A stretch of 64,000 nucleotides of DNA from Cryptomeria japonica. Lineage: Eukaryota > Streptophyta > Pinopsida > Cupressales > Cupressaceae. The notes beneath the pieces are model-generated. The model saw nothing but the letters and a program-made list of their open reading frames with translations, was not told the origin of the DNA and did no database searches. The DNA lies in assembly GCF_030272615.1 (NCBI RefSeq), contig NC_081414.1:762977648-763041647 (forward strand), read 5' to 3'. The translations under genes and the position numbers were made by a program. Position 1 is the first letter of the stretch. Every line of letters begins with the position of its first letter. Shown piece after piece: positions 12,005 through 22,084 of the stretch.

Positions 12005-13200
12005 GGATAGCAAAGGAGAATAAGAGGTTTTAGGAGATATAATATTAGATTTTGTAATATATGATACCGTAAGGGCATTATCACTGTTTTAATACATATT
12101 TTCAAGCAATACAAGAACTAGTTCTTCTATTTTCAAATTATGCTATAGTCTTTTTCATTTTCAAATAAGTTCTCTATTATAATTATCTATGGTTGATAAT
12201 TACTACTCTAAATCACCATGTGAAGAAATTGTATCTTGTTACATAGTTGGAGCATCAAGATACATTTAAGAATCATTTTTCCTATTGTGTCTTGTCTAAT
12301 TGGTCTTTCACAAGGAAATTAAATTCAATTAGAATAACTATGAAAAATATTATACAATTATATAGCATTGGAGGTTGGGTAGTTGACAACCATCTGAGGG
12401 AGGATTTAAAAAATTGTCTTTTAGAGTTATACGTAGGGTTTGCAAGTGAATGAATATATTGCCTAGAAGAAATAAGGCACCAGTCTAATTACTTAAAAAT
12501 TTCAATTCAAATCACTTATCCACACTTTTTTCAATTTTTGTAATGAGAGAATAAGAGATTTTAGGAGATATAATATCAGATTTTAGGAGAATGAGAGAAT
12601 ACGAGATTTTAGGGGATATAATATCAAATTTTGTAATATATGATACCATAAGGAGATATAAGATAGCGGAGGAGAATGAGAGAATAAGAGATTTTAGGAG
12701 ATATAATATCATATTTTATAACATATGATATCATAAGGGCATTATCACTGTTGTAATACACATTTTCAAGCAATACAAGAACCAGTTCTTCTATTTTCAA
12801 ATTGTTCTATGGTCTCTTTTATTTTCAAATCAGTTCTCTGTTATAATTGTCTCTAGTTGATAATTACAACTCTAAATCACCGTGTGAAGAAATTGTATGC
12901 TGTTGCATAGTTGGAGCATCAAGATAAATCTGAGAATCATTTTGCCTATTGTATCTTATCTAATTGGTCTTTCACAAGGAAAATTCAATTCAATTAGACT
13001 AACCATGAAAAATATTATACAATTATATAGCATTGGAGATTGGGTAGTTGACAGATCCATCCAAGGGAGGATTTAAAAATTGTCTTTTAGAGTTATACAT
13101 AGGGTTTGCAAGTGAATGAATCTATTTCCCAGAAGAAATAAGGCATCGGTCCAATTACATACAAATTTTGATTCAAATAACTTATTCACACTTTTTTAGT
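12005..13200 (+). repeat. imperfect tandem duplication, about 0.52-kb unit
   Basis: 12018-12541 and 12677-13200 are near-identical direct copies, from GAATAAGAGRTTTTAGGAGA to TTATYCACACTTTTTT. Between them lie partial reiterations of the unit start (AATAAGAGATTTTAGGAGAT and variants at about 12547, 12589 and 12677), so the array grew by more than one event. It contains no convincing coding sequence. Confidence 0.75.
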
Positions 13201-13348
13201 TTTATTTTTGTGTTAGTAGGAGATATAAATAAAAGTTAGAAGGAAGGATAGCTAAAAAATAAGAACAGTAAGATAATTTATCCTAAAGATATATGCCACT
13301 TTGAGATAAACAACAAAGGTATAAAGTCTAGTCCAACGAAGTCACATA

Positions 13349-14622
13349 TGATGATATGATGAAAGAATAAGGATCCGGTAGAATACTGAGAGTGGGGGGG
13401 GGGGTGTGAATCACTATACTCAAAAATCTGATGCAAACTCTCAAACTCAAAATAAACTTATTAACAAATAGCTCAGTCAAGATAATGTCTTCAAACATTC
13501 CCAACATCAACCAATCATCAACCGGTTTGACTGTTATACCAACGTAACAGTAAAAAACTTCAATCTTGTAAACATCAACAATGCTCAATCATATGTCAAC
13601 ATATTAATCTCTCCATGCTTCCAACTATCATGTCATATTAGAATAATTAAGTAGTTAACCAAATCGACAAATAAGATCGTAACCACAAAAACATTCACCA
13701 CTTGACATAAATATTTATATGGGAAAAACCCAAATAGGTAAAAACCATGGTGAGATGAGACTTACAAGGATAGCTATCTGAACTCTTTTGAAGTTTGCCC
13801 TATTAGGAGCCAAGCCTGTTAAAGCTTTACAATAAGTCCTGTTAAGAACTAATTTCGGATAGGAATCACTCGGTTAAGGGATTTACAAATATACCTTGAT
13901 GAAAAGCACAATACCCTATTAGGAGTAACCTCACTGGTGGATTTGAGAATCCAAACTAATGGACTAGCTTGTTAGAGGATTTAGAAAGTAACCAATCATG
14001 TTAGAGCTTACCCGGTTAGGTGATTTTGATTTCTGCTATAATTGTTAGAAAAAAACAGGTTTTCCTGATATGTCAGAATAGCAATACATCTACTTGATCA
14101 GATCCTTCTTAATATTCAATCTGCCTTTACACAAATTGTAGATCCATCCACCAGTTTGGCAACCATACACTTAACTGGTTTTCTCCAATCTTGTCAACTT
14201 TGCCAACAACTTAACAAAACAATATCATTGACCTTAAATACAAATCAACTAGGTTGGTAACATAATAAAAACATAATTCTCATCATTGAGATTACAAAAA
14301 AGTTGGTACAATCTTGACCGTTAGAAATCATAACAATCTCTTCACATTAATCAAGAAAATTCCAACTGCTCCATGATCACCACTTCATCGAACTTTGTAA
14401 CTCATCATGCACTATGTATTTGATGCAATTCACTTTCCTCCTTTCCAAGATAACAAACATGCCAAATCAATCTAAACTTATCCTCATACAATGATCACAT
14501 GTGTCTCTATCATTACTGCTTAACATAAACCAACAAACTTGATCGGTTAGGGTTTATCAAAGACAATTGGTAGGGTTTACCAATTTACATAACATAGAAA
14601 TGTTTAACCTTATACATCGGTT
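13349..14622 (-). repeat. copia LTR remnant C (same family as element B)
   Basis: Matches 30114-31357 of the 5-prime LTR of element B along its whole length, on the same strand. It lacks the first 200 or so bases of the LTR (minus-strand sense) because the LTR of element A starts at about 14623. A run of nine or more G near 13395 is unique to this copy. The side at 13349 has no primer site, so it is a solo or 3-prime LTR. Confidence 0.8.
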
Positions 14623-15698
14623 TTTTTAGGTCCTAGAGACAACTGAGAAAGGGGTTGGGGGATCAACCAATTGTCAACAGTTGTCAATTAATTTTAATCC
14701 AAATATAACTTAACCAAACTTAATGCTTAATGCCGGTAAACCAAACTTTGATGCCGGTAGACAGTTTAGCAGTTAATATAGTACCAATAAAGTTTAATGC
14801 ATGCAATAGAAAGACAAATAAAATCCACAATACATAAGATAAATCTTTGTACGTGGAAACCCTATAAGGGGAAAACCATAGTGGGAAACCTTACCCACAA
14901 TCAGATGATACTACTGCAGATAGTATGTGTGTACAAAATGGAGTTTGCACATGTAGAAAGGCCAACTCCCTAGAGCTCACTGCTCAATCACAAAATGGGA
15001 GTCACACTAACTACAATTGGATGGTTAAATCCAATGATAATGTACTGCTCAAAATAGCATCTTCATATGCTGGATTCAATACCAGTTTAGCTTTGATTAT
15101 CTTATCAATACCTTCCTTCAATCTTCAAATGATGTCTGCATGTATAGCTCTTCTTATTTTTTCATATACCTTATTCGCACTTCCTCACATTCCCATATCA
15201 ATCTCCATAAATGAGATCTTATATTTATACCACAACCTAAGACCAATTGAGTAGGTCGGCTCACTAAAGATATTACAATAAAATCAATTACAAATGAATC
15301 AATATCCAATGCATCATGTCGGCTCAATGCATTTACAATAATAACAAATCATCTTCATGACATGTCATGCTGATCTGGAATAGATATGCTTGTTGGTGCT
15401 TAACCTAGACATATTTGCCGATAACAGCAAATATGCAAACCCGAATAGACCAATGAACAAATCAGCATAGCAAATTATCGAAACAATGTCTTTGACATAA
15501 CCAAGTAGTTTCCAAGTCATCCAAGTGCTGGTGAACAATATAACCTGCTAGTGAACCAAATACTGGTGATCGTGCATAAGTCAATGAACATACCGGTGAA
15601 CATAATCAAGAGTCTCCAAGTGCTAATAAGAGTTGACATGTGTTGACAAGTGTTGACATCAATGACAAAACCTTATCAACATATCCAAAATACCAACA
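14623..15698 (-). repeat. 3-prime LTR of copia element A
   Basis: On the minus strand it starts TGTTGGTATTTTGG right after a purine tract and runs about 1.08 kb. It holds segments typical of long copia LTRs (ACGTGGAAACCC and GGGAAACCTTACCCAC on the plus strand, 14850-14900). It ends against LTR C near 14623; the terminal CA is not clear, so that end is approximate. Confidence 0.6.
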
Positions 15699-16077
15699 AT
15701 CTCCCCCTTTGGCATTGATGACAACACAAGATGGAAAAAATATCAAAGTGCCAAAACAAAAATGCCAAAAACCAAAAAACCAACAATCTCCCAAAGAGAT
15801 CATTAACCAGAAACCAAAATACAGAGAGTACCAATCTCTCCCCAAAATAATAATCTCTCCCTCAAAAGATAATGTGTTTTTCCATAACAATCTCCCCCCC
15901 TTTGACATCAAATGCCAAAGTAATACAAAACCAAATACAATAGTTCATAGAACTTATTACAATATTCCAATTTATCCAATTTATCCAACTACTCCCCCTA
16001 AGAAGTAGGTCTCCCAATCAAAGGTGGGAAAAATATTTCTTTGTTAATTCTGTTGGTTGATGATAATCATCAACTAT
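15699..16077 (-). other. 3-prime untranslated end of element A with polypurine tract
   Basis: The tract AAAGGGGGAGATT lies at 15699-15710 (minus strand), adjoining the LTR. Two similar tracts recur further up, at about 15785-15795 (weaker) and 15888-15902 (AAAGGGGGGGAGATTGTT). The polypurine tract primes plus-strand DNA synthesis in LTR elements. Confidence 0.65.
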
Positions 16078-16765
16078 CTAAGTCTCTACTGGTGGGGGTA
16101 GAACCCCAAGCTGCTCTCTGAGATATTCAAAAGTCTCTTTAGGCAAAGGCTTGGTAAAAATATCTGCAATCTGCTCTTTAGTATTCACATAAACCAATTT
16201 CACTTCTTTTTCTTCAACATTCTCTTTTAGAAAATTGAATTTGATAGAAACATGTTTAGTCTTTGAGTGGAAAACCAGATTCTTAGATATATCAATTGCT
16301 GCCAAATTATCACAGTAAATAGTTATAGGTTCCTTGCATTTTACCTTTATGTCCTTCAACATTTGTTTAATCCATAATACCTATGTGCAATTAGTTGCTG
16401 CTGCAACATATTCTGATTCAGCTGTTGATAAACATGTGCAACTTTATTTCTTACTCAACCAAGAAATTAGTTTGCTACCAAGAAAAAATGCTCCACCATT
16501 TATGTCATCTACATCTCCTGCCCAATTTACATATGTGTATGCACATAAATCAAAGTTTTCATCTCTAGGATACCATAAGCCAAGATTTGTAGTGCCTTGT
16601 AGATACTAGAAAATCCTTTTTACTACTGATTCACGATTTTCTTTAGGATTACTCTGAAACCTTAAAACAATACATACTACATTCATAATATCAAGTCTTG
16701 TTTGTGTCAAATACAGTAAACCTCCTATCATGGACTTGTACCTAGTCAGATTAATAGGTGCTAAT
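16078..16765 (-). pseudogene. copia element A: RT C-terminus and RNase H
   Basis: Minus-strand remnant of the end of copia Pol. It opens inside the RT connection (RYKSMIGGLLYLTQTRLDI), passes STAESEYVAAATNC and YCDNLAAI, and ends with VNTKEQIADIFTKPLPKETF and a natural stop just after LGVLPPPVET. The first RNase H Asp is lost: the usual TDADWAGD reads TYVNWAGD. Stops and frameshifts break the upstream part. Everything upstream (gag, PR, IN, most of RT) is missing because at 16765/16766 the sequence switches abruptly to the LTR of element B. Confidence 0.82.
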
Positions 16766-17151
16766 TTACAAATATACCTTAATGAAAAGTGCAATACCCT
16801 GTTAGGAGTAACCTCATTGGAGTATTTGAGAATCCAAACTAATGGACCACCTTGTTAGAGGATTTATAAAGTAACCAATCATGTTAGAGCTTACCCAGTT
16901 AGGGGATTTTGATTTCTGCTATAATTGTTAGAAAACAAGAGGTTTTCTTCATCTGTCTGAATAACACTACATCTGCTTGATCAGATCCTTCTTGAGCTTC
17001 AATCTTCCTTTACACAAACCACAGATCCATCCACCTATTTGGCAACCACACACTCAACAAGTTTTCTCCAATCTTGTCAACTTTGCCAACAACTTAACAA
17101 CACAATATCATCGACCTTAAATACAAATCAACTAGGTTGGTAACATAACAA
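16766..17151 (-). repeat. 3-prime LTR of element B, segment 3 (truncated)
   Basis: Corresponds to about 30624-31000 of the 5-prime LTR of B. It is separated from segment 2 (25435-25828) by the insertion of element D. The remaining 510 or so bases of the LTR are deleted at the fusion with element A. Confidence 0.75.
17147..17151. other. target-site duplication of D, left copy (AACAA)
   Basis: AACAA here and at 25435-25439 flank element D. Removing D and one copy restores GGTAACATAACAAAAACATAA, which matches LTR C at 14255-14275 apart from one base. Confidence 0.92.
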
Positions 17152-17673
17152 TGTAGCGTCGTAAATTGTACGCACTTGCTAGGGTGGTACAATTTCACAC
17201 CTAGTTTAGCAACCGCCTTGGCGCATTTTGCATTTTGCATTGCATTTTCCCTTTAGCACTTAATTAATTAAATTAATTAGGTCTAAGGTTCTATTTTATC
17301 ATCTCCCATATCATAAAGTTGGGCCCTTTTCATTAAAGTGTGCCCCTTTCATTTTATTCTTCCAATACATCATTTAATCAAAAACCCTAATTAGGTCCTA
17401 TTTTGAACTTGGGGGCTTGATTTCGGGGGTCAGAACATCTCGAAATCACCTGTAACTTCGGGATTCTCTCTAAAATCATCATATCCGACAGTCCTGAAAA
17501 TTTGGTGAAAAGTTGTCAGGACCATGGCGCCCGGAGTGCAACATGGTCCCGGACATTTTTCCCGAAATTTTAGGAGCACGATCCAATCATAAAATAAAGC
17601 TTAACCCCAAGAAATTGGTAGGAGATTCAATCTCTAGGTCGGCCAAAAGTCAAAATTAAGACCTAGGGTTTCA

Positions 17674-17680
17674 TATATAA
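17674..17680 (+). promoter_or_regulatory. LTR TATA box of element D
   Basis: TATATAA in the context TTTCATATATAAGAGCTC, preserved in the 3-prime LTR at 24286-24292. The position about 520 bp into the LTR suits a U3 promoter that would drive the genomic RNA. Confidence 0.55.
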
Positions 17681-18290
17681 GAGCTCTCTTTCCTCATTTG
17701 AAAGGATCCGATTTTTTATTTCAGGACCTCATATGCAGTGAAAGAGCAGATCTTTGAAGACTTCAACAACATTCAACATCCTTCTATCGAACATTTATCA
17801 ATTTCATTCATCCATTTAGGGCTTGGAAGACATTGAAGAACAATAGGAGATTACCGACTGAAGATTGGCTTGTACTCCTCCCTTGAGGGTTGGGTATGAT
17901 TTCATGTTGTTTTCATGTCTTTGCATAAGCTTCAATATATCCTTTATTCATGCTTTAGATCACTTTGCATCTTGATTTAGAGCATTCACATTATCATTTA
18001 CAAGCAATTAGGGTTTACTTTCTAGGTTGCTCTAGTTTTCTTTCTTGCATTTAAGGACCTTACACACACACTAGGTCTGCACACACAATACATTTTACAA
18101 TACAACTTGGCTATTCATGGAGGTGGAAATCACCGAAGTGGGGGTTTGACTAAGGCAAAACCCTATATAGCCACCCAAACACCTTTTCAGATATAAGTGC
18201 AGGTTTCAGGACTCGGACGACGCCGCAAGTTACAGATCCGGAAGAAGCAGACGGAGACCAAACAACACACCAAATCTCAAAGCAAAAGAC

Positions 18291-18390
18291 CAGGACAGGG
18301 GCGTGGGGTGCCCTGGTCCTGCCAGGATAGGGGTGCTAGGCGCCCTGGTCCCTGGGACAGGGGCGCTGGGCGCCCTGGTCCTCCTGACAG
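18291..18390 (+). repeat. GC-rich 30-35 bp triple repeat in LTR of D
   Basis: Three units of CAGGACAGGGGCG-x-GGCGCCCTGGTCC type, each with an internal inverted repeat around GGCGCC. Also present at 24903-25002. It lies downstream of the TATA box, so it would be transcribed and could form stem-loops in the RNA; a role in the element life cycle is inference. Confidence 0.6.
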
Positions 18391-18823
18391 ATAGCATTTT
18401 CAGCATTTTTGACAACTTTTCCAGAGTGCAAAACAGCAGTTTCCGGAGCAGTTTCAGGGGCAGAATCAGGACAGTGGCGCCTGCACCCCCGTCCCGAACA
18501 TTTTCAGTCAGGTTTTAACTCCGGGTACGCATTTGCATTCTTGTCTTGTCCTTGTGTTTACAGCTTTCCATCATTTAAGTTCAATTCTGTAATCTTGTTA
18601 TTAGTTCATACTTGCACTTTGGGGTTAGGGATTGAACTTGCATCATTTCATCTTTCAATTACAACAAAGGAATAGAAATCCTAATAGGTAGCCCGTGGCT
18701 CTCTCTTTCACAAGAAGAAGTATCCAATTGTTTGATACCTCTAGGCTCTTTCGTATTCCACAAGTGTGTGGTTGAAAGTGAGATTAGGGCATGTTTGCTT
18801 AGTGTCACTTTTTCTCCCACACA

Positions 18824-18845
18824 TTTTGGTGAACCCGACGTGAAT
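18824..18845 (+). other. primer binding site position of element D
   Basis: TTTTGGTGAACCCGACGTGA follows the LTR end directly. The TGG start fits a tRNA CCA end. I do not assign the tRNA. Confidence 0.55.
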
Positions 18846-18991
18846 ATATCATTGCTTCCTCTTGCATTGCATTTGTTAGATCTAGATCTAGATTTAGTGT
18901 GTTTTCATTTCATTCTCATTAAAAGAAAAAAAATAAAAAATAAATAGTGTTTTTCTTTGCATTGTGTGTTTAAATTTTATGCAATTTCAAA

Positions 18992-21900
18992 ATGTCAGAT
19001 TTTTATTTGCAAGATGTTCATATTTGTGATGATTATGAGTTAGATGAAGCTTTAGATGAATTTTTGAAACCTAAATATACCAAACCTTCATTTTACCAAA
19101 AACTCATAAACATTGTTACTATGCCATTTCGTTGTGATGAGAAAGATAAGTCGAATGATTCCTCTCAAGGGTACATTCCTATCAGCTCTTCCACTAAATC
19201 TAGTAACATGGTTGTTTTCAGTGATCCCCTCTATGAAGAGATATCTCCTTTTGAATCTAAAGATAAACCTTTTAATAGATATGATCATGCTTTGTTGAAT
19301 GATGCCCTTGATGCCTTTGTGTCCCCTAAAAAACACTCCCTTCATGAGGATCCTTTTGTGCAAGAGGATGACATTATCCCTACATTTCCTAGTGATGGCC
19401 TTTCCTTTTCCAACAAAATTCCCACTAGAGATGATGAATTAATGATAAATGCTTACCCTTCTCCTAAAGTTGGTCTTACCCATAAGTATCCCTTAGAGAA
19501 AGAAGATGAAATAATAAGCAATTTCCTTAATTCTCTCTCCCCTAAAGATCATATTGAACATATTTTGAGGAAAGAGGATGAGTTTAACACATCTATTGAT
19601 GCTCTCCCTCCTAAGGATGAGGAATTAATAAACAATGTTATCTCCTCTCCCGAAATTGACAATACTTCAAACATTCCTTTCAACAACCTCACTATTTGGG
19701 ATGAACCATTAGAAGAAGGTATAGATTATTCTTTACCCCTAGCCAAAGGGGATGAAATCAAGATTGAAAACTCCCTTGATAGTTTTTCACCTTCCTTTAA
19801 TCTCAATTATTCTCCCTCTAAAAATAAAGCATCTCCCTCTCCTCAATTTGGTTCTACTCATAAGGAAACCCTAGTTCAAAGCAAGATGGTTAACATCTCT
19901 TTCAAAGATCTCTCTCTCAAAAGTGAGACTTTAGAGAGTAATGTTGATCCTTCTCCTAGAGAGTTTATTCCCCATGTAGATCCTTTGATGATAGAGGATG
20001 ATATGACATTTCCTAGTATTACCCTTCCTACTAGAACATCAATGCCTATCCCTTGTCTCTCTCCTAAAATTGATCTAATCTGTGATAAGATTTTAGTGCA
20101 AGAGAAGACTATCAATAATTCTTCCAACACTTTTGTTCATTCCTCTAAACCATCCTCAATCAATTTGATACATGTGAATGAAACACCTAACAAACCTCTC
20201 TTCACTGTCCAAGGTGCTTGTCCTTCTCAAAATTCTCAACCTTTAAATAAGCCTATCTTAGTGGTTCAAGGTGGTTATGCTAATGATTCTTTTTGCACGC
20301 CTAAGAAACCTATTATTACTGTGCAAGGAGGTTATTCTTCTAAGAGCCCTTATGAGTATGCTAAGCAATTGACTAGAGAGAGTTATCATGCGGTTGCCCA
20401 TACTTATAGTACTAGAAACAATAGGCAACCTAGTCCTCCTCCAGTTATCCCAACTTCACTTCCTCCTTCCCAACCTATTCTTCCGCAAGCTCCTCGTATT
20501 TCACAAGTTCTTGGTAAGGAATATGATCTCATAGAACAACTTAAAGTTACCCCTGCTAAGATATCCCTTTGGGATTTGATCCAAACTTCTTCCGCTCATC
20601 ATGGAATGTTACAAGATGCCTTGAAAGATTTGAATGTTCCTCCACCTAATACATCTAGTAATGTAGTATCTTTGGTTAACTCTGTGATGAATCCTAAAGC
20701 TCAAATTGTGTTTACCCAAGATGAGTTGCCTACTAGTGAAATTCAACATCAATATGATCCCTTGATGATTGTGGTTATCATAAATGACACTGCTATAAGA
20801 CGAACACTGGTAGATAATGGTTCTGGCCTTAATGTGTGTAGCATTAATCTATTGCATAAGATGAATGTGGATACATCCCTTATTGAGCCTGACTCTCATC
20901 CCATTCGAGGCTTTGATAATGTGGCTAAGTCTTCATTAGGTATTATCACCTTACCAATCACAGTGGGACCTGTTACTTTGCCTACTCCTATCCATGTTAT
21001 GTCGGGAAATCTAACATACAACTTGTTATTAGGGAGACCTTGGATTCACGGTATGCAAGCTGTCCCCTCTACATTGCATAGACAAGTTAAATTCATTTAT
21101 AACAATAAGACATATACCTTGATAGGTGATACTAATTTTCAAGCTTGTTTGCAAACATCTAAGCCTTCCTCTTCTAGTAATGACTCTTTGAACAAGATAC
21201 CTATGGATGAATCCTTACCCTCTGATAATCAAAATTCGTTGGATGAGTCTGAAGCTCCTAAAGAAGATCCTTCTCGACTTGAATATACGCATAAAAAGGC
21301 TTTTGATCCTGAGAAGGTTCTCGCAGATGACGATTGGGGATCTCTTGACTTTAATCCCACCTTTGTAGGTGAGTATAGGGTTCCTCCTAGAGAGTTGAAA
21401 GTTAAAAAGAAGGAAGAAACTAAAAATCAATCAATCTTACCTGAACCTATGAGCAATAATTTTGTGGCTGCTTCTCAAACTTCTTCTCCTCACACCTCTA
21501 ATTATGAAGAGTTTGATTCTTTGTCTTATGAAAAACCACCTTCTCTTCCTGAAATGGCTGATCGCTATGGTCATGGTTTTCGCATTTTTGCTAAGCATGG
21601 GTATCATGGAAATGGTTGTGGCGCTCATGAACAAGGGATAAAAGTTCCTCTAGAGACTAATTTTCACAATTATGCCTTTGGACTTGGCTATAATCCCTGC
21701 AAATGTACCAAAGCATCTAAAAGACCATCTCTCAATGTAAATGCTATATTTAGTAGTGATGATGATCTCACTTCAACTAAATCATCTTCTACTTCTATCA
21801 ACTCTCATTCCCCTCATAAGGAAATCTTGGCAATGAACAAATCTCTTTATGAATCCCCTCAAATTTCTAAATCCACTTATGAATCTTTATCTCCTATTCA

Positions 21901-22084
21901 TCATAAAGTCCTTTCCTCTAGGGATAAGGCTCTAATAAATTACACTCATCCCTCTTCTAAGATTTCATGTGACTTTTCTTCTTCAATCTTTATCATTTTA
22001 TACATGTTCTTGATCTCACTTATAGTTGAGCATTTAACATGTCATATTCAAATACCTCATTTAGTCTATCATGTCTTTAAATAA
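18992..22084 (+). CDS. 1030-aa ORF of element D: unknown N-terminal half, Tat-type protease, G-patch-like motif
   Basis: Intact single frame from the first ATG after the leader (MSDFYLQDVHICDDYELDEA). Residues 1-390 are acidic and Ser/Pro-rich with degenerate repeats of the type SPK-x-EDE; I see no retrotransposon-gag domain or zinc knuckle there. Residues of about 399-455 hold three copies of KP[IL]-x2-VQGG. Residues about 520-600 (KISLWDLIQTSSAHHGMLQDAL) match the spacer that precedes the protease in Tat/Ogre elements. The protease has D608 in LVDNGSGLNVC and LLGRPWIH near 677. A glycine-rich G-patch-like segment (GHGFRIFAKHGYHGNGCG to FGLGYNPC) lies at about 855-905. In full Tat elements RT follows here; instead the frame ends in an unrelated tail with a hydrophobic run (IFIILYMFLISLIV, about 997-1010). 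Expected role: polyprotein processing or particle function in trans. Confidence 0.85.
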   Translation: MSDFYLQDVHICDDYELDEALDEFLKPKYTKPSFYQKLINIVTMPFRCDEKDKSNDSSQGYIPISSSTKSSNMVVFSDPLYEEISPFESKDKPFNRYDHALLNDALDAFVSPKKHSLHEDPFVQEDDIIPTFPSDGLSFSNKIPTRDDELMINAYPSPKVGLTHKYPLEKEDEIISNFLNSLSPKDHIEHILRKEDEFNTSIDALPPKDEELINNVISSPEIDNTSNIPFNNLTIWDEPLEEGIDYSLPLAKGDEIKIENSLDSFSPSFNLNYSPSKNKASPSPQFGSTHKETLVQSKMVNISFKDLSLKSETLESNVDPSPREFIPHVDPLMIEDDMTFPSITLPTRTSMPIPCLSPKIDLICDKILVQEKTINNSSNTFVHSSKPSSINLIHVNETPNKPLFTVQGACPSQNSQPLNKPILVVQGGYANDSFCTPKKPIITVQGGYSSKSPYEYAKQLTRESYHAVAHTYSTRNNRQPSPPPVIPTSLPPSQPILPQAPRISQVLGKEYDLIEQLKVTPAKISLWDLIQTSSAHHGMLQDALKDLNVPPPNTSSNVVSLVNSVMNPKAQIVFTQDELPTSEIQHQYDPLMIVVIINDTAIRRTLVDNGSGLNVCSINLLHKMNVDTSLIEPDSHPIRGFDNVAKSSLGIITLPITVGPVTLPTPIHVMSGNLTYNLLLGRPWIHGMQAVPSTLHRQVKFIYNNKTYTLIGDTNFQACLQTSKPSSSSNDSLNKIPMDESLPSDNQNSLDESEAPKEDPSRLEYTHKKAFDPEKVLADDDWGSLDFNPTFVGEYRVPPRELKVKKKEETKNQSILPEPMSNNFVAASQTSSPHTSNYEEFDSLSYEKPPSLPEMADRYGHGFRIFAKHGYHGNGCGAHEQGIKVPLETNFHNYAFGLGYNPCKCTKASKRPSLNVNAIFSSDDDLTSTKSSSTSINSHSPHKEILAMNKSLYESPQISKSTYESLSPIHHKVLSSRDKALINYTHPSSKISCDFSSSIFIILYMFLISLIVEHLTCHIQIPHLVYHVFK

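Larger units (their letters stand above)
17152..18823 (+). repeat. 5-prime LTR of element D
   Basis: Starts TGTAGCGTCGTAAATTGTAC and ends TCTCCCACACA. It contains a TATA box (17674-17680) and a GC-rich triple repeat (18291-18390). Its partner is 23764-25434. Confidence 0.92.

Noticed and set aside
14925-15254. 109-codon plus frame
   Set aside because: Antisense to the LTR of copia element A; no domain.
18197-18675. Overlapping frames in the D LTRs (also 24809-25287)
   Set aside because: They lie over the GC-rich repeat in the LTR, differ between the two LTRs and have no domain.
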